From Styela clava (taxonomy: Eukaryota; Chordata; Ascidiacea; Stolidobranchia; Styelidae), in the NCBI RefSeq assembly GCF_964204865.1, contig NC_135259.1:10240974-10304973 (forward strand): DNA of 64,000 bases. The letters run 5' to 3'. Positions within the stretch are counted from its first letter, which is position 1. Each line of letters starts with the position of its first letter. Both the position numbers and the translations under genes were made by a program. Below the pieces are notes generated by a model. The model was not told the DNA's origin and did not search any database. It worked only from the letters and a program-made list of their open reading frames with translations. This document shows, piece by piece, positions 12,201-22,351 of the stretch.

Positions 12201-12330
12201 TTTCAACTCCTGCATGACTTATCTTTGCTGCCCAGGTCTTTGTCGACTCTATAAATTTAGACCAACTGACATCAGTAAAATTGGTCACTTTCCCCTCGTT
12301 CTTACAAACATGCATCACACAAACGGCCAT
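6207..12330 (-). CDS. XPG/FEN1-like nuclease with CXC zinc motif, probably transposon-encoded
   Basis: Four exons join in phase: 12330-12173, 11912-11779, 11541-11300 and 10475-6207, each with GT-AG borders (for example GAG|GTGAGT and TTTCAG|ATT). The product is 1600 residues with no internal stop. The N-terminus has two Cys/His modules, each ending in a YHxxCYxxYT motif (YHRCCYQRYT, YHSSCYQTYT). The central part is unrecognised. Residues about 1155-1400 look like a FEN1/XPG-type PIN nuclease: ILDA (D1161), VMDRY (D1206), EEAD (E1312, D1314), SPDTD (D1337, D1339) and TGCD (D1398), in the order and approximate spacing of the seven acidic residues of FEN1. Residues 1541-1571 form a tesmin/TSO1-type CXC motif, a DNA-binding zinc structure. 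Family members occur as multicopy genes in invertebrates, from memory. Flanking inverted repeats suggest a mobile element. Nuclease function and mobility are inferred. Confidence 0.8.
10548..11241. mobile_element. hAT-type MITE inside the last intron of the nuclease gene
   Basis: The element begins TAGGGCTGTTCAAAATCGAA and ends TTGGACAGCCCTA, its imperfect inverse. It is flanked by a perfect 8-bp duplication CTGGTGAC (10540-10547 and 11242-11249). At 694 bp it occupies most of the 824-bp intron 10476-11299, which would otherwise be about 120 bp. The ends and duplication length indicate a hAT-derived element. A related TAGGGCTG element sits at 28403-28818. Confidence 0.9.
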
Positions 12331-12903
12331 TATTTTTCATTCAAATATACTGTAGTCTATATTAAAGGGTCTGCTGAATACTCAAGAATCGTCAATAAAT
12401 TAATTCTAAACCTTCCATACAAGCATGGAAATATCTTTGTTTGTTTGTGATGCCGTAACTTTATATCTTTCTAGGTCTAGTCCTCCTTCAGTCCTTGAAG
12501 TTGCCCTACAAGCCTATTTAACAACTAAAATTGCTATCCATGGTAAGAATCTACGAGTGTATAACACCTTACTTATACTTTTTAACACCGTCTTAGCATA
12601 ACTCAATTAATAATAACAAAAAAAACGATGGAAAGGCAACCGCACCCAACCTAACACAAGACTGAGCGATAAAACTGAGATTCATCCGCACGCGAACAGC
12701 TGATTGAAAGTTATGTGTTACGTCACGCAGAAGTCTGCGTTCATTGGCCAATGTTGCCGGAAGAGCAGAGAATATAGGACAGATGATAGCACATATTTCT
12801 TGTAGTGAAAGTGTTTTTTCCGTTAAATGTGCAACTTTTGGAAATGGGAACAAGGCATTATTTGTTACTGAATTTCTAAGGAACATTTTAAAATCATTTT
12901 CGG
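12331..12903. other. Upstream region of the nuclease gene
   Basis: This is the interval between the nuclease gene start codon (12330, minus strand) and the right inverted repeat. It would hold the promoter if the unit is autonomous. Short open frames exist on both strands (for example plus strand from 12744) but none resembles a known protein and none continues the nuclease reading frame. I see no clear TATA box. Confidence 0.4.
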
Positions 12904-12976
12904 TTAGTTACCTTATGTGCGCCACGAAACTGAAAGATAAATGGCCTCGGCTCGCGGCCTACTGGCATAGCATTGT
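12904..12976 (-). repeat. Right inverted repeat bracketing the nuclease/CXC gene
   Basis: Reverse complement of the 5521-5596 block: TAGTTACC, ATGTGCGCCACGAAAC and GGCCTCGGCTCGCGGCCT appear in order. About 20 bp at the outer side match exactly, and the inner 28 bp match with few differences. The distance between the outer ends is about 7.45 kb. Confidence 0.65.
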
Positions 12977-13549
12977 GGATCGTGCCATCATTTATGAGGT
13001 CATATGTTTTATCTCTTTCGTCATGGAAATTTCAATTTTTCCCTGGTATAATTGTCGCTACAATTTTTTCGCCACCCCGAAGCCTGCGATATTTCTATTC
13101 CAAATACTGTTATTAAACAATTCTTTCCAATTACAACTATTTTAAATTGCTCAAGTATTTATGTAGAAGAATCCTGTTTTGCTTTAAAATATTTTTGGCA
13201 TAATTCACGATCACACTGCATGAAGAGTTCATTCTCCGTGTTTCGTTAATTTCAATTCTCAAAATTTCTTTCGAAGTTAATTGGTTTTATAATTTGAATA
13301 TAACCTTTTGATGTAAAGATGTGTTCGGTATATTATGCTATAAAATGATTTTTATGATATTGGGTGAATTCCTATCTAGAGGAGAGTCTTTGAATAGGAA
13401 TATACGTTGTAGTATTACTCACTTTTGTATAATATTATTCATGAAAACGCGACAAACTATTTGAACTGCGTAAAAATGAAAATGCGACTTTTGTATAAAA
13501 CTGGCAATGAATCTACAAAAGGCAAGGTAATTAAACATAGGGATTTTGG
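12977..13549. other. Intergenic, no gene seen
   Basis: AT-rich sequence between the nuclease element and the hAT transposon. No open frame of note and no repeat that I recognise. Confidence 0.4.
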
Positions 13550-16348
13550 CAGTAGCGGCGCGTGGTCATTTTGACAACCGGGGCAAGCTACTGCGGGACC
13601 AAGTCACCCCCATCTACGGGGACAGGATGAGCGCTGTAAGTTCTCCCATCATTTTATGAGTATAAAAACCATTCCATCGGTAACAACCAATCGGCAAAAG
13701 CGACAATTTTTAACGATAAGAAAGTGTCTTTAAAACCGGTCCAAGTCAAGGGATTAATAAATATAGACATAGTTTATCTTGAAACCTCTTTCAAAAGGAA
13801 AGGCAATATTTACCCAGATAAATACAATGACATATTAACAGAAACTTCGGGAAAGCAGACAAAACCTAAAATAAGGTTTAAAACGTTACTATGAAGAAAG
13901 GAAAGGTAATGCAAAGATAAGGACATGCGTCGCTCACTCATAGATATATATGCTGCTAGACTTCTACTGCTTGAACATATATGCAACACGCCGCGGTTTC
14001 TTGGAAGCAAAATGCTCAATAACGCGCTGATTAAAGTCATGCATCCCAGAAATAACGTCTCTGTGAATGGATAAAACAGCCAAGGAATTTAATCTATCTT
14101 GCTTCATTGTGTTTCTGAGATACGTTTTAATACGCTTCAGCGTGCTGAATGTTCGCTCTGCGTCGGCGGAAGAAATAGGCGTCGTCAAAATGATGTCCAG
14201 AAATTTTGCCGCAAAGGTAGTTACTAGAGTGTTATCTATGAGGAACCCATAGAGCGCGCAAGTTGTGTGATGTTCAAAAAAGTTTGATTGGTGTATATAC
14301 ATCGCAATTCATTTTCCAATTTACCCACGTTTATCATGGGGTAAAATTTGAAGACAGTAGCCAACAAATGGATGGGAAATTGACATGCAAATTTTGAAAA
14401 ATTTTTGTGGTTCATCAAAGAGAACGCGGCAAGGTGTTCAGTGCGCAGACGATCGCCTATTTGATTCACCAGAATGTCACAGCATTCCTTTGCAGACAAA
14501 ATCAAACGCTGCGTTGTTTGCCCGCGGCGTAAAGAAGCACTCCACGTGTCGTCGTATTTTATTGTTTCCCGGATACGAGATACAGCATCGCAGAAGTCTG
14601 AAATACACGACTGCACAGACGCTTCATCCATTAGCCTTGACTGCAATGCGCCGTATAATACATCCACGTGATAGAATATTGTGGAGAAAAAATGAAAACT
14701 CACCATCTTCTAGCAGACGCTTTAGACCTGACGCCTCCCTCACAGAGTGTTCGTCCCAAACCGAAGAGCTCTGAATGCCATTGAAACACTCAATGAGCTC
14801 AGACCTAATTTCGGACACGCCCTGCACCACGCGTGATTGGAAGTTCCAACGTGTTGGTGCACAAGTTGGGAGACGGCGGCTACATATCTGGCGAAGGAGG
14901 TCAGAGCGCTTCGGCGAAACGGAAAAAAATGAAGAAAACCCCGAAACATTTGCAAAAAATATACGGACGAGAGGGGTATCAAGACACATATTTTTAATAA
15001 CGAGGTTAAATTGGTGTGCATAACAATTTAAAAAATGCGCATGAGGAAAATCTTCTTTTATATAAACTTGAACACCATGTTTCGACCCACTCATGACTGC
15101 CGCGCCATCATAAGTTTGAGCTATCAATTTTGACTTCGCGTTGTAAGGCTGTAACACTTCCTTCAGTACAGCAGATGTCCCTTTCGAAACAGTTGCGGCA
15201 TCAAGATGATCTCTCAATACTGTATCTAGGGATGCGGTGTATTCCACCATATCCAAAAATACCCCTCTATTAGAAGAGCCAGCCCGTTCATCGTGCCCAC
15301 GGAGGGACAGCTCGTGACAACCAATGAACTTCAAAACATCTATCAATCGACCGAGAACATGGCGGTTTTTCTCGACGTTTTGGTTGTGCCGACGAATAGG
15401 AACCGCGCGTCCTTCATCCAACTGTGTCGCAATATTAACATTTCCGAATGTTCGGTATTTTACTGCATTGTCCAGATGCTCCATAGAAGATTGATGATCC
15501 CTGGCACGCTCGGAAAAATTCTTAAGATCTCTAAAACCAAATTTACACCAACGTGAGTCACGGGCGGTAGCAAAAAGTAGGCAATAAAAACAAAAAAGTG
15601 CATTTTTGTCCTCGCTGTAACACAACCATTCGTGTTTTTTAAACCAAGTTTCTGCGCAGAATGTACGCCGACGCTTTCCTCCGTCATGGGATTGTTCCAG
15701 TGAACAATTTTTTGGTTGATAAGGCCCAAGACGTTGTACCTCTAATTTTTGTTCGAGCGGCAGCTGCGAAAACGGAGTGCGAAGTAGTGCATCAACCTTA
15801 TTCATTATGAGGTCTAAGGCTAAGAAATGCGAAGCCGGAAAGAAGTGAGGAGCTCTAAAGGAATGTGGAAAATCGAAAGCAAATGGACTAAAGGTCTCTA
15901 ACTGATTCAAATAGCGAAACAAGCGACAAAAACGAAGGCGAGGAAACTATCAACTCTTCAAGTAACCAACGAACGAGAAGGAATGCGTGAATATGTCAAC
16001 ACGTTGTTGTAAGAAACGTCGGCATTGTGTCGTCATAATTTCGGGGCTAGCACCGATCGGCCCCGATGGATTTAGTAAAAAAAAAACAGAAAACAAACGA
16101 GACAAACGCGGCGAGTGGAAGATAAAAGAGAGAATACGATATACAATGAGCAACCGGGGCAAAATCGGCGTCGCCTCGTCGACGTTCGACGAAGGCTTTG
16201 CGAGCGAAAAATGAACCATGTCGGGAGAATATGGCTAGTGTAGACAGTCTGTGCAACCGATATTGAGGTATTTTTCGAATATTTTTTATTATACCGGAAA
16301 TACAACCGGGGCATTGCCCCGGTTGGCCCTATTGACGCGCCGCCACTG
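13550..16348 (-). mobile_element. hAT transposon with inverted repeats and broken transposase
   Basis: The left end reads CAGTAGCGGCGCGT and the right end is the reverse complement of CAGTGGCGGCGCGT. Just inside, both ends carry a CAACCGGGGCA block. The 2.8-kb interior encodes a hAT transposase on the minus strand. The 8-bp flanks (GATTTTGG and TCAAATTG) do not match, so the target duplication has decayed or the insertion was rearranged. Confidence 0.88.
13964..15805 (-). pseudogene. hAT transposase (TTF zinc finger / ZMYM1-like), two frameshifts
   Basis: Reading on the minus strand from ATG at 15805 (MNKVDALLRTPF), the order is: a TTF-type zinc finger (TWFKKHEWL, ALFCFYCLLF), the DUF4371 region (RHNQNVEKNRHVLGRL), the RNase H-like catalytic part (AQTYDGAAVMSG, CYAHQFNLVIKNM), and the C-terminal dimerisation domain (ADAERTFSTLKRIKTYLRNT). 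The frame changes twice. The first change is at an A6 run on the plus strand, 14687-14692, inside LLEDGEFSFF; the second is at an A6 run at 14276-14281. Apart from these two sites the reading frame is open to the stop near 13964. The copy is therefore young but inactive, unless the homopolymer lengths are sequencing errors. Confidence 0.88.
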
Positions 16349-16850
16349 TCAAATTGTCTTTGAAGACATGTATACTGGTTCCGAGTTGCTTCCGAAGTAA
16401 ATAGGCCATTCTATTCGTCATAATTAACCATTTGACAATGGCGTTCCTTATGACGTCACAGATGAAAAGTATTATTTATTCGTCGAAATTAGCGGCCGAC
16501 CCAACTTTGCTTCAATGGCCGTTTCTATTTTGACAATGACATTGTAGAATTGTTGCGGAGACATTTTACTGCCTCAAATTAGCGTATCACTATAAAATCT
16601 TTGAAAAAATGACCAAAAATGGTTCTACGCTGTGTTTGGTGTCAAATTTAACGCATTATATAGTTTTTTATTATTAATTGCGTTATATATTTAGATAGCA
16701 TATATCCCAAGTTCAAAATCCACCCTTCAGTTTCATTCTAGCCCCTATAACAGCGGACTTATTCGATTCGGTACAACAACACGACGAAAATTTCCCATAA
16801 TACTCCATTGTTTCGCGTTTCCCAAATATGGCACAAGATGGCGTCCATGA
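16349..16850. other. Intergenic, no gene seen
   Basis: Unassigned sequence between the hAT transposon and the CCCAGATAGCACA element. No supported coding region. Confidence 0.4.
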
Positions 16851-16854
16851 ACCT

Positions 16855-17170
16855 GCCCAGATAGCACAACTACGTCGAAACAACCATGGCCGAACGTTGT
16901 TCGAACCACCGGCCCAATAATGGCGAACAACCATGTTCCAGCGAAGATTTGGCCGCTGGGCCAACGTCGGTCCTTTCGCTGTAATGCAACCGTGGCAAAC
17001 GGTCGGGCCAACCTAGGCGATACGTTGTAACACAATCGTGAAATATGGCCGGTCCAACGTGGGCGATACGTTGTAACACAATCATGACATATGGCCGGGC
17101 CTACGTAGGTGACACGTTGTAATACAATCGTGGCATATGGTCGGGCCAAGTTAGGCGATGTGTTGTACAG
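16855..17170. mobile_element. Element with CCCAGATAGCACA end and internal 46-bp tandem repeats
   Basis: The left end reads CCCAGATAGCACAACTACG. The right end, as reverse complement, reads ACCCAGTCTGTACAACACAT, a similar terminus. The same terminal sequence occurs in the other orientation at about 22219-22238 (CGTAGTTGTGCTATCTGGGT), so it is a dispersed family. The interior holds about four and a half units of a 46-bp tandem repeat; the GCGATACGTTGTAACACAAT block recurs at 17017, 17063, 17109 and 17155. Open frames through it follow the repeat and are not genes. Confidence 0.6.
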
Positions 17171-18980
17171 ACTGGGTATGGATCTATACTACATAGAAAT
17201 TTTCCACTAATCTGACATTATTTATATAATAAAAAACAAAAGATAACAAAATGTCTTTATTTTACAAATATGTATACATGTAATAAAATTAATGGAGTTC
17301 GTTGCCAGATCATCCAGAGCTGAAAAATATAAAAATTCTGTGTTAAATTGCAGTTTAGCAAATTACAGCACCAGAGTTCAAAGCCTAGTCTGAATGACTG
17401 CATCCCAACAAATTTTCAGAGTAGGAATCTTAAGCCAAGTTTCTGCAGTCGCAAATGTGTGAGTGAAGCTTACATTGACAAGACAATAATAATTGAGAAA
17501 TACAGAAATTCTTGATTCCGCAAGGGGGGCGTAGACAATGTTTTGAGGGGAATATTTGTTGGAGGGAATAATGATGATTTGAGATTTTATCTGACTAAAA
17601 TGTCCTCAAATATTCCTTGTTGAAATTCATCTATCTTATTAGAAACATCATGCACCATGATTAGTCTATTTGTTTAATTGATTTACAATAAATTTATTTG
17701 TAACTTCATCATTTGCTGTTGTGCTAGGGGGAGATGATAATGTAAAAAGTACTGTAAGGGAGCGATGATACAAATAAGTTCGAAAACCACTGTTCGCCAT
17801 TATGCACCAAACTCTGACAACATTGGATTGGCAATTTGGCACTTGACTCTAACCATAATCAGCTTGGCGATATCTCCTTAATAAATATTTTTCTATACTG
17901 TTCACTTTTGTATACAAAATCTACATTCAATTTCTTTACTGTTCACAGTTGTTTACAGAATCACTATTCAATTTGACAATCATAATGATAAGAATGAATT
18001 GTGTGCAACTGGCAAGTACATTTTGTTTACTACCCAACTTATCTAAATTTTCTCGCCTGTTTTTATTTTATTATATCTCTGTTGTTGTTGTGTGTGTGTA
18101 ACTTAATTTAATTCATGAACACGATACCTGCATCTTTTTGGCAAAACCTTATATTCTTTACGCTTCTATCTTAATTAAGGTTTTGTTTTCACTCCAGATT
18201 GTCAGATTCTATTTAATCAATTTTTGTTCATTTCCCGTATGAATTATCTTAAGCTGATTTGGAGTCAAAATAATCTTATACTTATAAAATAGAAGAGGGT
18301 AGAGCAGAGAAAGATGGTGGTACAATATGATAAACATATTACATACCGGTACCTTGAATAGCAGAAACTAAGGGCGTCCCACTCACTCCTTCTTATCCAC
18401 CGCGTCCTGCACAGTTAAAAGACCAGGAGAGTAAATTTTTTAAAACTGAGCTCATGATTCTCCAATCCAGTCTTTCTTGGAGCAACCTCCGAGACTTGAC
18501 AAATATCTTATCTGGAATGAGTAAATAAGCACAATTATAAGAATACATCTAATGAAAAGGTTTCCATCCGTTGCAAAAGCTGTATGTTAATTATCGCGAG
18601 TATCTACTCTAAAATATACACACATGTGTTTTGTCCACATCCCATTCGTATAAAAGTGAACAATTTTAATATTGCAATCGGATCGTATTTAGACATTTAA
18701 ATAATCTTCCTTGAACACGAAGCGAAAATATGGGGCATATTGTATTTCATACATAAATTCGAAGCGCTTCATGCAGTCAAAAACAAAACGACAAAAAATA
18801 AAAGGCACTCAATAAGATGAGACCCAGCAAAGGTATTTTCACCTATTTTACTTTCATGTTCTATTTAGCTTTCGAATTAATTATGGAGTAATCTGCAATA
18901 TTTTAACATTGTACTAAAACTAAACAAATATTCTGAATCTCAGAGATTTTTACATCGGGGTCTTCATACGATGGCATGTG
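17171..18980. other. Intergenic, no gene seen
   Basis: About 1.8 kb of AT-rich sequence without a supported gene. A GTTCGAAAACCACTG sequence at about 17778-17792 resembles the right terminus of the CAGTGGTTCCCAAAC hAT-MITE family. There is a short (TG)n stretch near 18087-18100. Confidence 0.4.
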
Positions 18981-18999
18981 TTACCGGTCAGCGAACTCT

Positions 19000-19245
19000 T
19001 TTAAATTTTTGCTTGCCCGCTGGCCGCTGGGGTAAAAAGGTTGGGAACCACTGAACTAAACAGTTAAGTACAACCACGTTACACCAACGCCCCGCAAACT
19101 TACAGTCGATTTTCATCAGGATGATTAAATAGAATAAATTGATTTTTAATGTTTTCTTGTTGGGGGGTCGCAAGTATCTGTAGTCTGTGATTTTACAAAA
19201 ATTGGGGTCGCGGAAAAAAAAAGTTTGGGAATCACCGCCGTAAAG
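19000..19245. repeat. Two hAT-MITE right termini (CAGTGGTTCCCAAAC family)
   Basis: AAAAAGGTTGGGAACCACTG ends at about 19052 and AAAAAGTTTGGGAATCACCG ends at about 19238. Both match the terminus of a widespread hAT MITE type whose end reads CAGTGGTTCCCAAAC in the other orientation. I could not pair them with left ends, so these are probably truncated copies. Confidence 0.5.
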
Positions 19246-19586
19246 TGTATGTAATCAGCCTATAAAAGTATTCAACTTACGAGCCATTTTTTCATCCTTG
19301 AATGTATTCTGGATCAAAATGTAATCAGACAATGAATTTCATCAATTCCTGTATGTCCGAGTCCACACTATAATCAGTGGAAAGTTGCAGATGCCGTAGC
19401 TTGTAGCATAAGAGTTTCTACCGCCTGTCCCAATAATTTTCCATGGACCGAATTGGAGCATGGCTTGATCTCTGAAATCAAGTTAGTGTTACACAATATA
19501 TAGTACATGATTGTCTTTCAGATGATAAACGTGAACGAATGGCCTATACTAATTACCAGAATATAAATTTTTCATTAATATTAATT

Positions 19587-20062
19587 ACCGTATTTTCCGG
19601 CGAATAAGTCTACCCGGCGAATAAGACGAGGCCTGTTTTTAAGCCTGAAAAATGGGTTTTTGCATATAACCAGCCAATAAGTAGGGGTAGTAAAATCGCA
19701 TCAACGTCGGGAATCTCAAATTACCACGCAATGCCTTTCGACCGGTCGCCGCGTTTGCGCATTGGTTAAAATAGCCTATGACTTTTTTTTGTAGCGTAAT
19801 ATTCAATCCATATATGATAATGCGAATATGATAATCACAGCATTGAAATTTCAGATTCACAGCACGAGAATGTCGATTTATTTAAACTAACCTGATGAGG
19901 ACGTGGGGGATGCTATCGCCGAAGGTATTTTATTGTCCGATTCAATAATAAGGCGACAAAAAAATGAAAATGATCATACTCGCCGAAAAAGACGACCCCC
20001 CCCCCAAAATCAGGTCGAAAATTTGGGTCTAGAAAAGCGACTTATTCGCCGGAAAATACGGT
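19587..20062. mobile_element. MITE with ACCGTATTTTCCGGCGAATA termini
   Basis: The left end ACCGTATTTTCCGGCGAATA is repeated in exact reverse complement at the right end (TATTCGCCGGAAAATACGGT). Inside are further partial copies of the CCGGCGAATAAG motif and a run of C residues near 19999-20007. It is 476 bp long and non-coding. Elements with CCGTATTTTCCGG ends are common in many animal genomes. The flanks are rich in TTA, so I cannot define the target duplication. Confidence 0.85.
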
Positions 20063-21150
20063 ATTAACCACATGATGTTGTACTAGGTAATTATTCAACC
20101 GATATATCTAGCTATTGTGCAATATTTTATGGCACAGATATGCAAGGAGCTACTATCAAACTATAAAACAAAAACACCTGTTTTGGGCATTGTCCGCATT
20201 GAAACATTGAGATGCTTGAAATGACACAGTGTATGATTGCGTGAAAGAGGGAATTGAAGCAGGTGAATTTTCCAGTCAATTGTCATCGGGCCTATTATAA
20301 AAATGGTATATATCATTAAACATACAATGGTAATATTGACACTTGACAGAATATCTAATCGGTAATAATTATTTAGAATAACCGGAAAAAAATGGATATT
20401 ACACAAAATATGTCCAAATATTTGTAAAGGATGTGTCGTACAATACTTCATGCTTTTAGAGTCGCTGGGCATTGCACAGTTGCATGCACATTTGGCAGTC
20501 ATTGTACAGAGATGGGCTTCCCCCCAATCGCCGGACCCTTTTTTGCTAGCGGTCTACTTTCCAATTCACTTTAAAATATAATAACACTTAATTAAGGTTG
20601 ATTGCGTAAGCTTACATAGCATACATACTGAAAATAAATCATATTAATATATATGATTACCCAATATAATTCTATTGAATTTTAAAACAAAATAGATATT
20701 ATTCAAAAATCAGTAATTTATTTCTCAACAAAGCTGAAAATATGAACTAGAGCAGGGTTGGGCAAAGTTCTGGGACCACGTGCAAAAATTTTGCGCACCT
20801 AGACTGGCGGGCCATGGTGCATCTCGCATGTGTGGCGTAAAAAGTTATACTTCAGAAACAAAATTTTATTTAAAGTGTTACAAAAACAAAAAGGGAAAAC
20901 AATAATCCTTGAGCTATTTTTTACCCAAAAACATCAAATTTTAGTTTCAGTTTGATTGTGGCAATTGTTAAAACATATTTTAGATTTCAGCCAATTGAGA
21001 TCTGTATTTAGATTTGTTGAAATTCATCAGACAGAAGGTTCACAAATGTACAACTATTCAGATTACTGGATTAAGTCGTTCAACGGGTTGGATTTGGGCT
21101 GCGGAAATGTTCGCACTTAGACAAATAAAGTAATTATGAAAAATCATATC
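20063..21150. other. Intergenic, with a possible hAT terminus
   Basis: No gene seen. CAGGGTTGGGCAAAGTTCTG at about 20754 resembles the start of a hAT MITE of the CAGGGxTGGxCAA type also found at 53120, but I found no matching right end. Confidence 0.4.
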
Positions 21151-21540
21151 CAGGGATGAAGGACCAATACCGGTATCGGTACTCGATAACGAATACTGGT
21201 AAATAAGAGATGGCAACCTCAGAAAGTTTAACAAAAAAATGCCAAAAGACCAAGTACGATAACGTACCTCATCTCGTTCTGTCGTTACCGGTACCTCTGG
21301 TGTCCAGGGATAAATATGTAACTTTAACGGTATCTACCATAGGTACCAGTACTCGATAACGAATACTGGTTAATGAGAGATGGCAACCTAAGAAAGTTTA
21401 ACAAAATAATGTCAAAAGACCAAGTACGGTACCGGTACCGTACCTCTTCCCGTTCTGTCGTTACCGGTACCTACGGTGTCCAGGGATAAATATGTACCTA
21501 ACTTTTACCGGTACCGGTATGGTACCCTATCACCCTTATG
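21151..21540. repeat. 170-bp tandem duplication within an inverted-repeat element
   Basis: The ACTCGATAACGAATACTGGT block occurs at 21181 and again at 21351. The sequence that follows each copy (GAGATGGCAACCT, AAAGACCAAGTACG, GTTCTGTCGTTACCGGTACC, GTGTCCAGGGATAAATATGT) is repeated in the same order. The whole is rich in CCGGTACC palindromes. Its outer ends (CAGGGATGAAGGACCAATAC, and the reverse complement of the TACCCTATCACCCTTAT side) are weakly inverted, suggesting a MITE. Confidence 0.55.
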
Positions 21541-21711
21541 AACCGTGACCTGACAACGCACTTAGGGTATCGGTACCATGAGATAAACTTACACGGTTAC
21601 AACTAGGCTATCTCTTCTTTTGCCATTCTACTATGAAAGCATTAAAAGTTCAATGTCACTGTCCCATCCACGGCAACAACCTCGTAACAGACTATCGATT
21701 ACGAGTACCGC

Positions 21712-22063
21712 CGGCGCGGCGGTGTGGCTCAACGGGCTAAGCGTTAGGAATACGCTCGCCACCGCACCTCTAGTCACTCTGCATGGGTTCGCAGGTTCGA
21801 ATCCCATGCAGGGATGGTTATGTGCGAGAGGATTGCTGGACTCCTCGCCGTCGTTGGGTGGTTCACGTAACCGCTGGTCGGTTACGGCTTCCTCCACCAC
21901 CAAGTCCATGCTTCCGAAAACAAACAATACAGTAAAAACTAATCCCATACCCGACTTGGAATGGTAACCGGACGAGAGGCCGTGGTTCGCCATATGGATA
22001 AGCCGTCTTATCGGCTTTCCTCTCCCCCGGGATAAATATGTAAATCCTATCCTATCCTATCCT
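21712..22063 (+). mobile_element. tRNA-derived SINE, full-length copy
   Basis: The head carries a pol III A box (TGGCTCAACGGGC, 21725-21737) and B box (GGTTCGAATCC, 21794-21804) with a stem around the B box like a tRNA T arm. The body is unrelated to tRNA, and the 3' end is a CCTAT tandem tail (about 22045-22063). It is not a functional tRNA gene because the acceptor stem and anticodon arm do not form properly. Partial copies of the same family occur at 381-455, 26190-26350, 37985-38185, about 38800-38942 and 38943-39290, mostly in the opposite orientation. Confidence 0.85.
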
Positions 22064-22351
22064 AAAATGAATGGCGACCTCATGTGCTATATTCGAATCG
22101 CGCGCCCATTTCTTCGCATAATGGCGTGTTTCGTTGAAGGCCAATCATGGCCTTACCATGGTAAATGGTTGTAAAACTGCGTACAACGGTTGCCGGCGGA
22201 TTATAACGTTGGCCCAACGTAGTTGTGCTATCTGGGTGTTTACCATTAGGCAAGTTGGTTGCCGGCCGTTGAGGTAAACAAGGAAGTCGATGCTCGGGAA
22301 AAGGTCCATAGCTGTAGCTGGACGACTACTGTTTGTATAACAGGTTTAATG
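22064..22351. repeat. Fragment of the CCCAGATAGCACA element
   Basis: About 22130-22238 carries short GGCC-flanked repeats (GGCCAATCATGGCCTTACCA) and ends in CGTAGTTGTGCTATCTGGGT, the inverse of the terminus at 16855. It is probably one end of the same family. Confidence 0.5.

Noticed and set aside
12744-13145. A 133-codon plus-strand frame between the nuclease gene and the hAT transposon
   Set aside because: It runs through the right inverted repeat and into AT-rich sequence, has no recognisable motif and starts in the presumed promoter of the nuclease gene.
16713-17149. Three overlapping minus-strand frames of 71-134 codons
   Set aside because: They lie in the 46-bp tandem repeat and its flanks; the peptide repeats every 46 bp in shifted frames.
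21712-21810. A tRNA gene
   Set aside because: A and B boxes are present but the acceptor and anticodon stems do not form, and the sequence continues into a SINE body with a CCTAT tail and dispersed copies.
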